NCBI GenBank assembly: GCA_903862955.1
Contig: CAIPAH010000007.1
Coordinates: 49,068 to 113,067 of the forward strand
DNA length: 64,000 bases
Source: an uncultured Opitutia bacterium
Lineage (GTDB): Bacteria; Verrucomicrobiota; Verrucomicrobiia; Opitutales; Opitutaceae
Direction: 5' to 3'
Positions 1-8,944 of this stretch are shown here, piece after piece. Position 1 is the first letter of the stretch, and each line of letters begins with the position of its first letter. A program made the position numbers and the translations under genes. The notes beneath the pieces were generated by a model. That model searched no databases and was not told the origin of the DNA. It saw nothing but the letters and a program-made list of their open reading frames with translations.

Positions 1-1
1 G

Positions 2-217
2 TTTCAGACGTTGGCCGAGGAGGCCAAAGTTGCGTCGCTCAAGCACCAAGGCGAAGTGGAAATCGCGAAGGCCCAGACCGCCGTCATGCTGGAGCAACTC
101 AGCAAAGCCCGTTCCGATGCCGCCGACCTGAAGCAAAAACTGGACGACTCAGAGGCTCGCGTGGCAGCCGACGAGAAGGAAATCGCGCGGCTAAAATTGC
201 CGCCGCCGCGGAAATAA
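2..217 (+). CDS. C-terminal end of a coiled-coil protein (partial)
   Basis: The frame is open from the first bases of the window and ends at TAA 215-217, so only the last 71 residues are visible. They are rich in Ala, Lys, Glu, Gln and Leu with heptad-like spacing (for example LEQLSKARSDAADLKQKL), which indicates a coiled coil, and the protein ends in a basic PPPRK tail. A TTG at position 11 could initiate but is more likely internal to a longer gene. No catalytic motif is visible and the function cannot be named. It converges on the PspC-domain gene 25 bp downstream. Confidence 0.6.
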   Translation, partial: FQTLAEEAKVASLKHQGEVEIAKAQTAVMLEQLSKARSDAADLKQKLDDSEARVAADEKEIARLKLPPPRK

Positions 218-242
218 CTGACGCAGTTGCCCGGGTGGAGCC

Positions 243-1424
243 TCAGCGTTTTGCCCACCAAGTCCGCAGGGAGTCCAAGGCCTGATGCAAGGCAGGCGGC
301 ACCTGCTGCAACGCGTTGTGGGCGCCGGGGACATAGCGGTCGGCTGTCCAGACCAGCAGAATCAGCACGCCCAGCCAGACAAAGGAGTCCGCGAAGCCCG
401 TGACACCATGCACGCCGTAGCCGCTGTGCCAGCGGCAGGCATGTCGCGCGGCACGCACGGGCCAGAGGATGAAACGGTAGGCGACGAAGAGCACAATCAG
501 GCCCAGCCACAGGGGCATTCCAGCGGGCAACGCCAAGCCAAACACCGCGCCGGTGGCGAGGAGCGAGAGTGTGGCGAAGATCCACACAAACGTGATGATC
601 GCCTTCGTCAGCGAAAGCAGCAGCAACGCCGGCCACAAGCCGGCACCCGGTTGAGGCCATGCCCACCAATAGCCGTGTCCGGCGACACCGGTCTGCGCCG
701 CATGCGTGGCCATTTCCCGGCGAAACTCCTGGCGCCAATCCCGCATGTCCCGCCGGAACTTGCGCTTCCACTCACGCCGCGACTCACGGTCATGGAACGA
801 CTTCATGCCCTCGTAATAACCCGCCTTGGCGCGCCGGATGAACTCCTGCGCCGTGGACGGCCCGCCAAACGCCGCATCCTTTTCCGCCGGGGTATCCGCC
901 GTCGGCAGGAGGATAGCGAGCAGCAGGTAGAGCAGACCGCCGCTGCCATAGGTGAAGACCGTCAGCACGGCGAACAGCACGCGGATTACGGTAACGTCGA
1001 GCTGCGTATAGACGGCCAGGCCGTTGCAGACGCCCGCCAGCATCGCGCCATCGCGGATTTTGAACAAACGCTTTGGAGGGACTGGCGTGGTCGAGCCCGC
1101 CGGGGTGGCGCCGCCTTGGGGTGCAGTTGAGGCCGACGCGGCGGCGGTGGCATCGCCCGCGCCGGGCTTGGCGTCTTCGACGGGGCCCATCTCCCCGATC
1201 ACCTCGGCGACTTCGCGACTCACGATAACCGTCTTGTGGGGACCGAGCCGCGCGCGGAACTTGTCCGCGATCGCCTGCTCGATATCCGCCATGATTTCCG
1301 CCTGGTCGGGGTTGCCCTCCAGGCGGCGCGAGGCCGTTTCCAAGTAGCCCCGCAAGGCCTCGTAACCGCTCTCCTCGAGTTGATACGCGTTGCCGTTCAG
1401 ATTGAGGGTGATGACTTTGTTCAT
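243..1424 (-). CDS. PspC domain-containing membrane protein
   Basis: 393 aa. The N-terminal 65 residues (starting MNKVITLNLNG) resemble the small cytosolic domain that often precedes PspC in Bacteroidota and Verrucomicrobiota. An Ala/Pro/Thr-rich linker follows, then a PspC core near residues 118-175 (RDGAMLAGVCNGLA, then a hydrophobic helix ending LLLAILLPTAD). A strongly charged Arg/Lys/Glu region (about 190-240) and several hydrophobic segments (about 255-360) complete the protein. PspC proteins act in phage-shock or envelope-stress sensing at the inner membrane. It lies 27 bp downstream of a PadR regulator on the same strand, so the two are probably cotranscribed and PadR-controlled. The role in this organism is inferred from family and context. 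Confidence 0.85.
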   Translation of the reverse strand: MNKVITLNLNGNAYQLEESGYEALRGYLETASRRLEGNPDQAEIMADIEQAIADKFRARLGPHKTVIVSREVAEVIGEMGPVEDAKPGAGDATAAASASTAPQGGATPAGSTTPVPPKRLFKIRDGAMLAGVCNGLAVYTQLDVTVIRVLFAVLTVFTYGSGGLLYLLLAILLPTADTPAEKDAAFGGPSTAQEFIRRAKAGYYEGMKSFHDRESRREWKRKFRRDMRDWRQEFRREMATHAAQTGVAGHGYWWAWPQPGAGLWPALLLLSLTKAIITFVWIFATLSLLATGAVFGLALPAGMPLWLGLIVLFVAYRFILWPVRAARHACRWHSGYGVHGVTGFADSFVWLGVLILLVWTADRYVPGAHNALQQVPPALHQALDSLRTWWAKR

Positions 1425-1451
1425 GGGATGATTGGCTGACTGCGGTTGCGG

Positions 1452-1778
1452 TTACTTTTGCCCCAGGTTCTTCACGGTGCCGCTGATTCTCGCCCAGTAG
1501 TCCGCCGTTTCCTGGAGCCGTGCGCGACCCTTCGGGGTGAGTTCGTAGTATTTCCGCGGCGGACCGGACTCGGATTCCTTCCACTCGTAATCCACGAGGC
1601 CGTCCCTCCGGATCTTGCTGAGCAGCGGATAAAGCGTCCCCTCCTGCGTCGCGAATTCGGTCCCGCTCAGCTCCTTCAGGATGTCGGCGGCGTAAACTTG
1701 GTTCGCCGCCACGATCTTGAGCACGAGGAACTCAAGCAGGCCCTTGCGGATGGGGGTGAACTTTTCGTCGAGACTCAT
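1452..1778 (-). CDS. PadR family transcriptional regulator
   Basis: 108 aa, the usual length of short PadR regulators. The winged-helix domain is clear: KGLLEFLVLKIVAANQVYAADIL, then an EGTLYPLLSKIRRDGLVDYEW recognition helix and wing, then a PPRKYYELTPKGRARL beta-hairpin. PadR proteins are dimeric repressors that respond to ligands or envelope stress. The gene is first in a probable two-gene unit with the PspC-domain gene. A perfect inverted repeat (1794-1815) lies immediately upstream over a likely -10 element, which fits negative autoregulation. Confidence 0.9.
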   Translation of the reverse strand: MSLDEKFTPIRKGLLEFLVLKIVAANQVYAADILKELSGTEFATQEGTLYPLLSKIRRDGLVDYEWKESESGPPRKYYELTPKGRARLQETADYWARISGTVKNLGQK

Positions 1779-1793
1779 GGCGGTGGTAACAAG

Positions 1794-1815
1794 CTACCTT
1801 GTAATATAAAGGTAG
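1794..1815. promoter_or_regulatory. Candidate PadR operator overlapping the padR-pspC promoter
   Basis: Perfect inverted repeat CTACCTT-N8-AAGGTAG, centred 26 bp upstream of the padR ATG. Read on the minus strand, the spacer contains TATATT, a good -10 hexamer. Bound repressor would therefore occlude RNA polymerase. The assignment to PadR comes from position and symmetry, not from an experimentally known consensus. Confidence 0.55.
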
Positions 1816-1884
1816 TAGGCCCAAACCCGCTTGCGTCAAACGAATATTTTCGCACCGCCGACGACGCCTGTGTTGACGGTCCGC

Positions 1885-3084
1885 CTAGCTCTGGCGCTTC
1901 AGTCCCGCACAGAATCGCGTGAGGCGCTCCACGCCCTTCCGGATGATCTCATCCGACGTCGCGTAGCTCAGGCGCAGGTAACCCTCGGCGCCGAAGGCCG
2001 ATCCGGGCACTGAGGCCACCTTCTCCTGCTCCAGCAGGCGGGCACAGAATTCCGTGTCCTTCAGGCCAAAGCTCGAAATATTGGGGAAGAGATAAAATGC
2101 ACCCTGCGCGAGGAGGCAGGTGATGCCGGGGATGCGGTTGAGTTCCGCGTGCAGGTATTTGCGGCGACGATCGAAGGCCGCGAGCATGGCCTTGAGCGAG
2201 GCGGCCGTCTGGTCCTTTTCCGTCAACGCGGCGAGCGCACCGTATTGCGCGAATGAATTCGGGTTGGAGGACATCTGGCTCTGCAACTCGACGCACGCCT
2301 TCGCGACCGCAGCAGGCGCCACTAACATGCCGAGGCGCCAGCCGGTCATTGAGTAGGTCTTGGAGAATCCCGCGACAGTGATGGTCCGGGCCTCCGCCTC
2401 GGGGCTCAGCGTGGCCACGCACGTGGGCGTCACCCCGTCATAGACGAGATGCTCATACATCTCGTCGGACAGGATGTAGAGATTGTGCCGCACCGCCACC
2501 GCCACGAGCGCGGCCAGCTCGGCGCGCGTGTAGACGGCGCCGGTGGGATTGGACGGGGAATTGAGCACCAGCAGACGCGTCTGGGGCGTGATAGCCTGCT
2601 CCAGCTGCGCGGGAGTGAGCTTGAAGCCGTTGGTGTCGTCCGTGAGCACGAACCGCGGGATCGCGCCTGCGAGCTTGGCCATCTCCGGATAGCTCACCCA
2701 GTAGGGCGCGGCGATGATCACTTCGTCGCCAGGCGAACACGTGGCGAGGATGGCCAGGTAGCAGGAATACTTTCCACCGGCGCTGACGACGACCTGCGCG
2801 GGCAACACCTTCAGGCCATAATTGGTGGCATAGCTGTCGGCGATGGCCGTGCGCAGCGAATCCATGCCCGGGGTCGGCCCGTATTTGGTCTTGCCGGCGC
2901 GCAGGGCGGCGATGCACGCCTCCTTGATGTGCTCCGGCGTGTCGAAGTCCGGTTCACCCGCCGCAAAACTGCAGACATCCTGCCCGGCGGCGATCATCGC
3001 CTTGGCCTTCGCATCCACGGCGAGAGTCGGCGAAGGCGAGATGTTGCGGGCCCAGGTGGAAAGTGAACGCGGGGGGATGGTCAT
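1885..3084 (-). CDS. Class I/II pyridoxal-phosphate aminotransferase (AspC/AatA-like)
   Basis: 399 aa from ATG 3084; an upstream GTG-type extension to 3126 lacks family similarity. Fold type I aminotransferase features are in order: [18 protein letters not shown] near the N-terminus, [13 protein letters not shown] (PLP phosphate-binding region), [23 protein letters not shown] and the lysine motif [16 protein letters not shown]-terminal YLRLSYATS segment carries the carboxylate-binding Arg. Family members transaminate aspartate, aromatic acids or prephenate; the substrate cannot be fixed from sequence. A second paralogous aminotransferase lies at 13107-14291. Confidence 0.9.
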   Translation of the reverse strand: MTIPPRSLSTWARNISPSPTLAVDAKAKAMIAAGQDVCSFAAGEPDFDTPEHIKEACIAALRAGKTKYGPTPGMDSLRTAIADSYATNYGLKVLPAQVVVSAGGKYSCYLAILATCSPGDEVIIAAPYWVSYPEMAKLAGAIPRFVLTDDTNGFKLTPAQLEQAITPQTRLLVLNSPSNPTGAVYTRAELAALVAVAVRHNLYILSDEMYEHLVYDGVTPTCVATLSPEAEARTITVAGFSKTYSMTGWRLGMLVAPAAVAKACVELQSQMSSNPNSFAQYGALAALTEKDQTAASLKAMLAAFDRRRKYLHAELNRIPGITCLLAQGAFYLFPNISSFGLKDTEFCARLLEQEKVASVPGSAFGAEGYLRLSYATSDEIIRKGVERLTRFCAGLKRQS

Positions 3085-3169
3085 GATGCGCCCGTCACTA
3101 CAAAGTGGCGCGCCGCACCATGGCAAGCCCCGCGCATGGCATGAACGACGGCCGGCCGGCGGGTGGGCC

Positions 3170-3493
3170 TCAGCCCCGTTTCGGGCTGCGGGGCGGCTTC
3201 GCGGGCAACGCTTCCAGCGCCAGCCGCAGCAATTCCCCCACGCTGGCGTCCTTGGTGCGCGCGTAGCGCTTCAGCATGGCGCGCTGCGGGGCGGCCACGC
3301 GCACCGAGATCTGCCGGTGCGGCTCGTGGCTCGGGGAGCAGCCGTCAAAGTCGAATTGCTCGATGGCCAGCCGGACCACCTCGCTCGCAGTGCCAAGGGC
3401 CCGGGATTTCCGCAGCGCCTCTATCTTCGCAATCAGTTCGAGCGGCAGATCGAAGGTCAGAGGGGCGGATTTTTTAGTGGAGCGGGTGGCCAT
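3170..3493 (-). CDS. Small hypothetical protein with ribbon-helix-helix-like N-terminus
   Basis: 107 aa from ATG 3493; twelve upstream codons to 3529 are less likely to be translated. Residues about 9-48 read as a strand followed by two helices ([18 protein letters not shown], then [10 protein letters not shown]), the pattern of ribbon-helix-helix DNA-binding proteins. A second similar unit follows ([29 protein letters not shown]), so the protein may contain two RHH-like repeats. It ends in a basic PKRG tail. No toxin partner is adjacent. It could be a transcription factor or an orphan antitoxin-like protein; the target is unknown. Confidence 0.55.
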   Translation of the reverse strand: MATRSTKKSAPLTFDLPLELIAKIEALRKSRALGTASEVVRLAIEQFDFDGCSPSHEPHRQISVRVAAPQRAMLKRYARTKDASVGELLRLALEALPAKPPRSPKRG

Positions 3494-3636
3494 GAGGACG
3501 CGGCGGAAGGGAGGAAAAATCGCCCGCAATCTGCGCCGGGTGAGGAAGGTGGAGCAACGAAAATTTGGCTGCGTAAAAAATTGACTCAGTGCGGGATTAC
3601 CTGAGTTTCACGTTTAAGTTTTCCCTCCCCCACCCC

Positions 3637-4767
3637 ATGGCCAAAGTCATCATTGAGAACCTCGTCAAAACGTATGCGGAGAAAAACGGCCCGGGAGTCC
3701 GGGCGGTCAATAGCATCAACCTGACGGTGGAAGATCGCGAATTCATGGTGCTGGTCGGGCCGTCCGGCTGCGGTAAGTCCACGACGCTGCGCATGATCGC
3801 CGGCCTCGAGGAGATCACGGGTGGCACGATCACGATCGACGGCCGGGTGGTGAACAATGTCCTGCCCAAGGACCGCGACATCGCGATGGTTTTCCAGAAT
3901 TACGCGCTGTATCCGCACATGTCGGTCTACGACAACATGGCGTTCGGCCTGAAGCTCCGGAAATTTCCCAAGGCCGAGATCGATGGCCGCGTCCGTGAGG
4001 CCGCCACCATGCTGGGCCTGACCGATTACCTGGAGCGCAAGCCCAAGGCCCTCTCCGGCGGCCAGCGCCAGCGCGTCGCCGTCGGCCGCGCCATCGTGCG
4101 CAAACCCAAGGTCTTCCTCTTCGACGAGCCGCTGTCCAACCTCGACGCGATGATGCGCGTCTCCACGCGCACCGAGATCTCCAAGCTCCACGCCCGCCTC
4201 GGGGCGACGATGATCTACGTGACCCACGACCAGATCGAGGCGATGACGATGGGCGACCGCATTTGCGTCATGAAGGACGGTAACATCATGCAGGTCGCCG
4301 CGCCGCTCGACCTCTACAACCACCCGCAAAACCTCTTCGTGGCCGGCTTCATCGGCAGCCCGCCGATGAATTTCTTCAAGGGCACCGTGAAGCGCACGGG
4401 CAACCACGTTTCGTTCGTCGAGACCAACCTCAAGGGCACGCCGATCAGCGTGCAGCTCGGCGAGGCCCTCGCCGCCAAGGCCGCGGCCTACATCGACAAG
4501 CCCCTCGTGCTCGGCATCCGCCCGGAGGACGTGCAGGACTCGCTCACGCTGACTTCCCCGAATCCCGCCCACACCGTCGAGGTGACCGTGGAAGTGTCCG
4601 AGCCGATGGGCGCGGAGACCTACCTCTACCTCGACACCGGCGCGCACTCTTTCATCGCGCGCGTCCGCCCGACGGATCGCTTTGAGGTCAACCAGAAGGT
4701 CAAGGTGACGCTGCGCATGGACACGGCCCACCTCTTTGACGCTGCCACCGAGCAGGTCCTGAAGTAG
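3637..4767 (+). CDS. ugpC: Sugar ABC transporter ATP-binding protein (UgpC/MsmX type)
   Basis: 376 aa from ATG 3637; an in-frame start at 3589 would add 16 atypical residues. Motifs in order: Walker [10 protein letters not shown] (residues 41-49), Q-loop [16 protein letters not shown], signature [14 protein letters not shown], Walker [13 protein letters not shown] and the switch histidine in YVTHDQ. The C-terminal third is an MOI/TOBE regulatory domain with IRPEDV. This is the CUT1 family ATPase that powers carbohydrate or glycerol-3-phosphate import at the inner membrane. No permease or binding protein is adjacent. Such orphan ATPases are often shared by several sugar importers. Confidence 0.92.
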   Translation: MAKVIIENLVKTYAEKNGPGVRAVNSINLTVEDREFMVLVGPSGCGKSTTLRMIAGLEEITGGTITIDGRVVNNVLPKDRDIAMVFQNYALYPHMSVYDNMAFGLKLRKFPKAEIDGRVREAATMLGLTDYLERKPKALSGGQRQRVAVGRAIVRKPKVFLFDEPLSNLDAMMRVSTRTEISKLHARLGATMIYVTHDQIEAMTMGDRICVMKDGNIMQVAAPLDLYNHPQNLFVAGFIGSPPMNFFKGTVKRTGNHVSFVETNLKGTPISVQLGEALAAKAAAYIDKPLVLGIRPEDVQDSLTLTSPNPAHTVEVTVEVSEPMGAETYLYLDTGAHSFIARVRPTDRFEVNQKVKVTLRMDTAHLFDAATEQVLK

Positions 4768-4891
4768 GCCGGGCCGGGATGGGCAGCGACGCCGCGCGGC
4801 GCAACGTGGCATAAGCCCTTTTTCCGGGTGGCCACGCAGTGAATAATTCGTTTCGGTCGGAAGACGCATCCGCTCCGCCCGCTTCACTCGC

Positions 4892-6022
4892 GTGATCGAA
4901 TTACAGTCTGATGAACTGATCTTCGCCTTCCCGGAACTGCTCGACCAGTTGCGGACGAAGGTGCGCGTCTGGGTGGACGACCGCTTGGAGAGCGCCACCA
5001 ACGACGAAAAAAACCTGCTTCCCTCGTCGCGCGAGGAAGTTCACCGGACATTCGCCGAGTGTTTGCCGCGGGTCAGCTCCGCCGTCTCGTTCCAGCGCAC
5101 GCTGCGCCTGCCCGACACCGGCAAGGACTACGCGGTGCCGCTCGGGATGGGACGTTTCCCACTCTACCCCGTCGACGTGTTTGCCGGCGTCCCGGAAAGC
5201 TGGCGGCAGCGCGGCGGCATCATGATGCCGTTGCACAAGACGGAGGCGATGTGGCTGAGTTTTTACGCGGATTACCCGATGGCGCTGCGGATTGGCGGCG
5301 GTGGACGCTGCGCGGTGACGGGGGGGCCGTGGGTTCCCGGTCTTGTGGCGTCGCCGCAAAACTACGTGATTCTCGGCTCCCAGCCGTGGCTGGACGGCTT
5401 TCATGTCGGACCGGTCGAGGTGCGGCAGTTCGCCGCGCAGCCCCAGGGCCAGGGCCTGCTGAGCGCGCACGCACTCTCTGGGGAAGAACGTTGGGGTGGC
5501 CTGCAACTGCAGGCGTGTCCGCTGCAGCCGGACGAATTTTGGCGGCAGATCCTCCGCGACGCGCTCAGCCAGCGCTGGGACGAGCTGATGACTCCGGTCG
5601 CGTTCCGTCCGCTGCGGCAGACGGCGGTTTCGTCTGGCGCGGCGGAATGGACGACGAAGACCAACGGCAAGCTCCGCCTAAAAATCCTGGAGGATCCCTA
5701 CGGCTTGCGGAAATGGGACTCGACCCACTCTAGCCGATGCTTCGCTCACCTCTGCCTCGCCGAGGACTGGCAACGACTCACCGGCATCCGCCCTCCGCAG
5801 CTGCCGCCCACCATGGCCGACTACCGCGCGGCGGGAGTTTCGCTCGCTGATCTCGAGGGCAACGAGTCCGACAACGGCGGTGACTCGATCCTCTCCGAGC
5901 TGCTCGCGGAAGGCGCCTCGCGCAGCCGCTCCCCTTTCTCGGGTTCAAATCCGCCCCAAGGCACCGGCCGGATTGTGTTCCGGCTCAACCCTGATCTGCG
6001 ACAGCACGTCCGGGAATTCTAG
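4892..6022 (+). CDS. Conserved-looking protein of unknown function
   Basis: 376 aa from a GTG. I do not recognise the family. The sequence is soluble and Trp/Pro-rich, with recurring aromatic-glycine turns (FPLYPVDVFAGVPESWRQRGG, WLDGFHVGPVEVRQF) and a GGGGRCAVTGGPW loop in the first half. The C-terminal third is lower-complexity (residues about 325-365, Ser/Gly/Asn-rich) and ends VFRLNPDLRQHVREF. There is no signal peptide or membrane segment. It stands alone between the ABC ATPase and a convergent HAD hydrolase, with 124 bp upstream. Coding is supported by length and codon bias. Confidence 0.6.
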   Translation: MIELQSDELIFAFPELLDQLRTKVRVWVDDRLESATNDEKNLLPSSREEVHRTFAECLPRVSSAVSFQRTLRLPDTGKDYAVPLGMGRFPLYPVDVFAGVPESWRQRGGIMMPLHKTEAMWLSFYADYPMALRIGGGGRCAVTGGPWVPGLVASPQNYVILGSQPWLDGFHVGPVEVRQFAAQPQGQGLLSAHALSGEERWGGLQLQACPLQPDEFWRQILRDALSQRWDELMTPVAFRPLRQTAVSSGAAEWTTKTNGKLRLKILEDPYGLRKWDSTHSSRCFAHLCLAEDWQRLTGIRPPQLPPTMADYRAAGVSLADLEGNESDNGGDSILSELLAEGASRSRSPFSGSNPPQGTGRIVFRLNPDLRQHVREF

Positions 6023-6037
6023 GCGCCGCGCACGCAC

Positions 6038-6700
6038 TCACGCTCCGGGGAGTTCTGCACGCAGCAGTGCGTAGGCTTCCGCCGGCGTGTTCACGGATCG
6101 CCAGGCTTTCGCCCGGATGGCCGCGTCCACCTCCCGGTCGTGGCAGATGAGCAGCGTGCGCACGCCATGGGCGGCGCCGGCAAGGATATCCACGTCGGCG
6201 TCTCCCACGAACAGGGCTTCGTCACGGTCCACGCGCAGTTGCCGCAGCGCTTCCTCGAGGCCGCCGGGATGCGGCTTGTGCGTGGGGAGGTCGTCGCCGC
6301 AGACGCAGCTGTCCAATTTCGTTCCCATGCCGTGTTGCTGGAGGATCCACAGGGTGGATTCGCGCTCGCGCCCCGTCCAAAGTCCCAGCGACTGCCGTGC
6401 CCCGCGCAGGTGGTCGAGCAACCCATGCGCGCCGTCGAAGGGCCGGATCAGTTCCCGGTGATGCGCGTCGTAGTCCACCAGCCGCTCCATCGCTTCGGGC
6501 AGCTTCGCCTCGTCAGCGATGAAGCTGCGCAGCGTCCGATCCGGCGGGCCGCCCAGGCGCTCGGTGATCTGCTCTTCGGTCAACGCCCCGCAATACGGCA
6601 GCAGGGCGTGGGCAAACGCGCGCAAGACCAGCGGCATGCTGTCCACCAACGTGCCATCCAGATCAAACACGACCGCGCGCGTACGCCGGCCCGGCTTCAT
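6038..6700 (-). CDS. HAD-superfamily phosphatase (phosphoglycolate-phosphatase-like)
   Basis: 220 aa. Motif I is VVFDLDGTLVDS (residues about 10-21) with the nucleophilic and acid/base Asp pair. A helical cap follows (about 22-90), then Thr motif II (LWTGRE), a Lys in THKPHPGGLEEAL, and acidic motif IV GDADVDILAGAA. This order is typical of small phosphatases such as Gph or beta-phosphoglucomutase relatives. Its ATG overlaps the stop of the upstream gene (6697-6700), so translation is likely coupled. The substrate is unknown. Confidence 0.85.
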   Translation of the reverse strand: MKPGRRTRAVVFDLDGTLVDSMPLVLRAFAHALLPYCGALTEEQITERLGGPPDRTLRSFIADEAKLPEAMERLVDYDAHHRELIRPFDGAHGLLDHLRGARQSLGLWTGRERESTLWILQQHGMGTKLDSCVCGDDLPTHKPHPGGLEEALRQLRVDRDEALFVGDADVDILAGAAHGVRTLLICHDREVDAAIRAKAWRSVNTPAEAYALLRAELPGA

Positions 6701-7581
6701 GGCGCGATCCGGGTCAGCTGGCCCGGCGACGGCGAAGCGATGTCCTCGCTCAAGTGCGCGGGCTCAAACACCGCGCCGGCAAATTCGAGGCCCAGCGCGG
6801 CGGCGGTCACCTGAAAGCGGGTCTTGTCACGCGTCTGGTCGTTGCGCAGGTCGACCGTCTTCACGATGTATTGGTCCCCGACTTTTCTGAGGTCGACCAG
6901 TGAGAGCGTCCGCAGCGCGCGGCCGGTCGGGTCGAGCAGTTCGCTCTGCACGGGCGCGTGATACTGCGTGTCGAGGCTCGCGCGCACGGCGGAGATCTCC
7001 GGATGAGCGGCGGCCCATGCGGCCGGTGGGCGGAAAAGGAAGACATGGGCGGGCCGGCCGCGCACCCGGCTCACGGTTTCCAGGCTCGCATCGGGCCAGT
7101 AGATGTAGGGCATCTGCAGCTCAAAGGCCGTGAGTTCGACGCCGTCAACGAGCGGCGCAAATGCATCAACCTGGCGGGGTGTTTCCGCGCCGGAATCGCT
7201 GCGCCAGACGGCGGGGTTCTCGCCGTTTTGCATGAGCAACCGGTGCTCGTGCCCGGCTTCGTCGGTGATGGCGACGCGCAGGATCGCGCCCTGCCCGTTG
7301 CGTCCGCCCCAGAGTTTTCCGTGGAGAACCCGTTCATCGCCCCGGCGTGGCATCACGCGCAGATCGAATTCGAGGTAGTATTCGCCCTCGATGCCGACCC
7401 GGCGAAATTCTTCGAGCGCCTTGCGGCCCTCCGCCTGGTCCGGCTGGCTCAGCTGCAGAAAAGTCGGGTTCGACCCGCCTGCGCCAGTCGTAGGAGCGGC
7501 CGCGACTCCACCAGCGACGGCGCCGGCGACCAAAAAAAACGCCCGCCATTTTGGGGCGAGCGTGAGGGACGAAACCGGCAT
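6697..7581 (-). CDS. Secreted protein resembling outer-membrane lipoprotein-sorting proteins
   Basis: 294 aa from ATG 7581. Residues 1-30 look like a Sec signal peptide (hydrophobic FFLVAGAVAGGVAAA, cleavage near AAA-PT). The mature part is beta-rich with the pattern FDLRVMPRRG, PYIYWPDA, RVRGRPAHVFLFRPP and LVDLRKVGDQYIVKTVDLRN. These match the half-barrel lipid-binding fold (LolA/LolB/RseB-like) of 'outer membrane lipoprotein-sorting' proteins. It is not certain that it handles lipoproteins. It lies 10 bp after secG, and a terminator-like hairpin occupies its own signal-peptide codons (7532-7562). Confidence 0.65.
   Translation of the reverse strand: MPVSSLTLAPKWRAFFLVAGAVAGGVAAAPTTGAGGSNPTFLQLSQPDQAEGRKALEEFRRVGIEGEYYLEFDLRVMPRRGDERVLHGKLWGGRNGQGAILRVAITDEAGHEHRLLMQNGENPAVWRSDSGAETPRQVDAFAPLVDGVELTAFELQMPYIYWPDASLETVSRVRGRPAHVFLFRPPAAWAAAHPEISAVRASLDTQYHAPVQSELLDPTGRALRTLSLVDLRKVGDQYIVKTVDLRNDQTRDKTRFQVTAAALGLEFAGAVFEPAHLSEDIASPSPGQLTRIAP
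7532..7562 (-). terminator. Intrinsic-terminator-like hairpin inside the 5' end of the next gene
   Basis: On the minus strand an 8-bp stem (arms 7555-7562 and 7540-7547, one G-U pair) with a 7-nt loop is followed by eight consecutive T residues (A run at 7532-7539). It sits 30 bp after the secG stop and within codons 7-17 of the secreted-protein gene starting at 7581. It could end secG transcription or act as an attenuator. Confidence 0.55.
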
Positions 7582-7591
7582 GACGCAGACT

Positions 7592-7936
7592 TCAGGGCTT
7601 CTTGGGAGTTGCCGGAGTCGGGGTCGGGGCCGGATGAGCGGCCGCAGGGGCCGCGATGCTCGGGAGCGCGTCGCCCGTCGCCACCGCGTGTTTACGGACG
7701 TAAATGTGGCCGAGATAGAGCACGAAGCTGAGGACGAAAAAGGCGATGGCCGCGTTGATCGTGGCCTTGCTGAGCACATTGCCCGTGTCCGCGCCGAAGG
7801 TGGCTTCCGTCATGCCGCCGCCGAGTGCGCCGCCCATGCCGCCGTCCGTCTTGGCCTTCTGGGCCAGCACGACCAGGATCAGGAACAGCGAGACGAGGAT
7901 CAGAACCACCGTCAGGATATTGAGGAGAATGCTCAT
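7592..7936 (-). CDS. secG: Preprotein translocase subunit SecG
   Basis: 114 aa, normal for SecG. It has two membrane helices, near residues 3-25 and 53-76, separated by a GGMGGALGGGMTEATFGA loop, the hallmark of SecG. The C-terminal tail is Ala/Pro/Thr-rich. SecG is the accessory subunit of the SecYEG channel in the inner membrane and increases export efficiency. It is embedded in the fmt-lysM-parB-secG minus-strand series. Confidence 0.95.
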   Translation of the reverse strand: MSILLNILTVVLILVSLFLILVVLAQKAKTDGGMGGALGGGMTEATFGADTGNVLSKATINAAIAFFVLSFVLYLGHIYVRKHAVATGDALPSIAAPAAAHPAPTPTPATPKKP

Positions 7937-8028
7937 GTGAAAGGGTCAGAAAATCAGCCGAGCGAGGGCTTTGTCAATGCCAGGCTCGGCCTGCGGCTTC
8001 CTGATTGCGAACCGGGAAAAAGCCGGTC

Positions 8029-8940
8029 TCAGGTCTCGACGCCGAGCTTCTCCAGGAGGCGCTGCAAATCCTCATTGCCTTGATACTCAATGACAATGCG
8101 GCCCTTTTTGGCCGAGTGCAGGACGGCCACCCGCGCGCCGAGGTGGGAGCTGAGTTTCTTCTCGATGCCGGCCACGGCTTCGGCGTCTTTGGCGGAAAGA
8201 CCGCGACCCTTGCCCTTCCGGCCCGATCCGGCCGCCGTCTTGCGCTCCTGCACCAGCTTCTCGGTGTGACGCACGTTCAGGCCTTCCTCGATGATCCGGC
8301 GGGCCAGGAGATTGCGATGCGCGGTGTCAGTGACGCCGAGCAGCACCTTGGCGTGGCCGACGCTGAGAAGGTTTTTGGCGATGAAGCCCTGAATTTCCGC
8401 GTCGAGCGCGAGCAGGCGCAACGAATTGGCCACGGTTGCACGGGCTTTGCCGACGCGGTCTGCGGCGGTTTCCTGGGTCAGGTCAAAGTCGCGAATGAGG
8501 CTGGCGAACCCGTGCGCCTCCTCGATCGGGTTGAGGCCCTCGCGCTGCAGATTTTCAATGAGGCCGAGGGCCGCGGAAGAGGCGTTGCTCGCGTCGACGA
8601 CGCGCGCGGGGATGGTCTTGAGCTTGAGCTGCTGGAAGGCCCGCCAGCGGCGTTCGCCGGCGATCAGTTGAAAACTGTCCCCGGTCTTGCGCACGACGAT
8701 GGGCTGCAACAGTCCCTCGGACCGGATGCTGTCCGCCAACTCGGCAAGCTGCTCGGGCGAAATCTCGCGGCGGGCCTGGTAGGGACTCGGCTCGACGAGG
8801 TGAACCGGCACCTCCTGGTAACCCGGCGCGGCCAAGGTCGCAGCCACGGGTAGAACCGGGTCGGCCTTGTGGGCGGTTGCGGCGCTGGCGATGAGGCCGC
8901 CGAGTCCGCGGCCTAGACGTGATTTGGGTGCTGCGGCCAT
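8029..8940 (-). CDS. parB: ParB/RepB/Spo0J family partition protein
   Basis: 303 aa. The CTPase/ParB N-domain is clear: VHLVEPSPYQARREI, then GLLQPIVVRK and the GERRWRAF box. An HTH domain follows (LTQETAADRVGKARATVANSL) and a C-terminal dimerisation domain ends IEYQGNEDLQRLLEKLG. ParB binds parS and slides as a CTP-dependent clamp to position the origin. No parA is adjacent in the window, where the usual neighbour would be expected. It is separated from the LysM gene by only 4 bp. Confidence 0.95.
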   Translation of the reverse strand: MAAAPKSRLGRGLGGLIASAATAHKADPVLPVAATLAAPGYQEVPVHLVEPSPYQARREISPEQLAELADSIRSEGLLQPIVVRKTGDSFQLIAGERRWRAFQQLKLKTIPARVVDASNASSAALGLIENLQREGLNPIEEAHGFASLIRDFDLTQETAADRVGKARATVANSLRLLALDAEIQGFIAKNLLSVGHAKVLLGVTDTAHRNLLARRIIEEGLNVRHTEKLVQERKTAAGSGRKGKGRGLSAKDAEAVAGIEKKLSSHLGARVAVLHSAKKGRIVIEYQGNEDLQRLLEKLGVET

Positions 8941-8944
8941 GGAA

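Noticed and set aside
3605..3620. parS site near the ABC ATPase (GTTTCACGTTTAA)
   Set aside because: Only one half of the 16-bp parS palindrome matches; the other half is lost.
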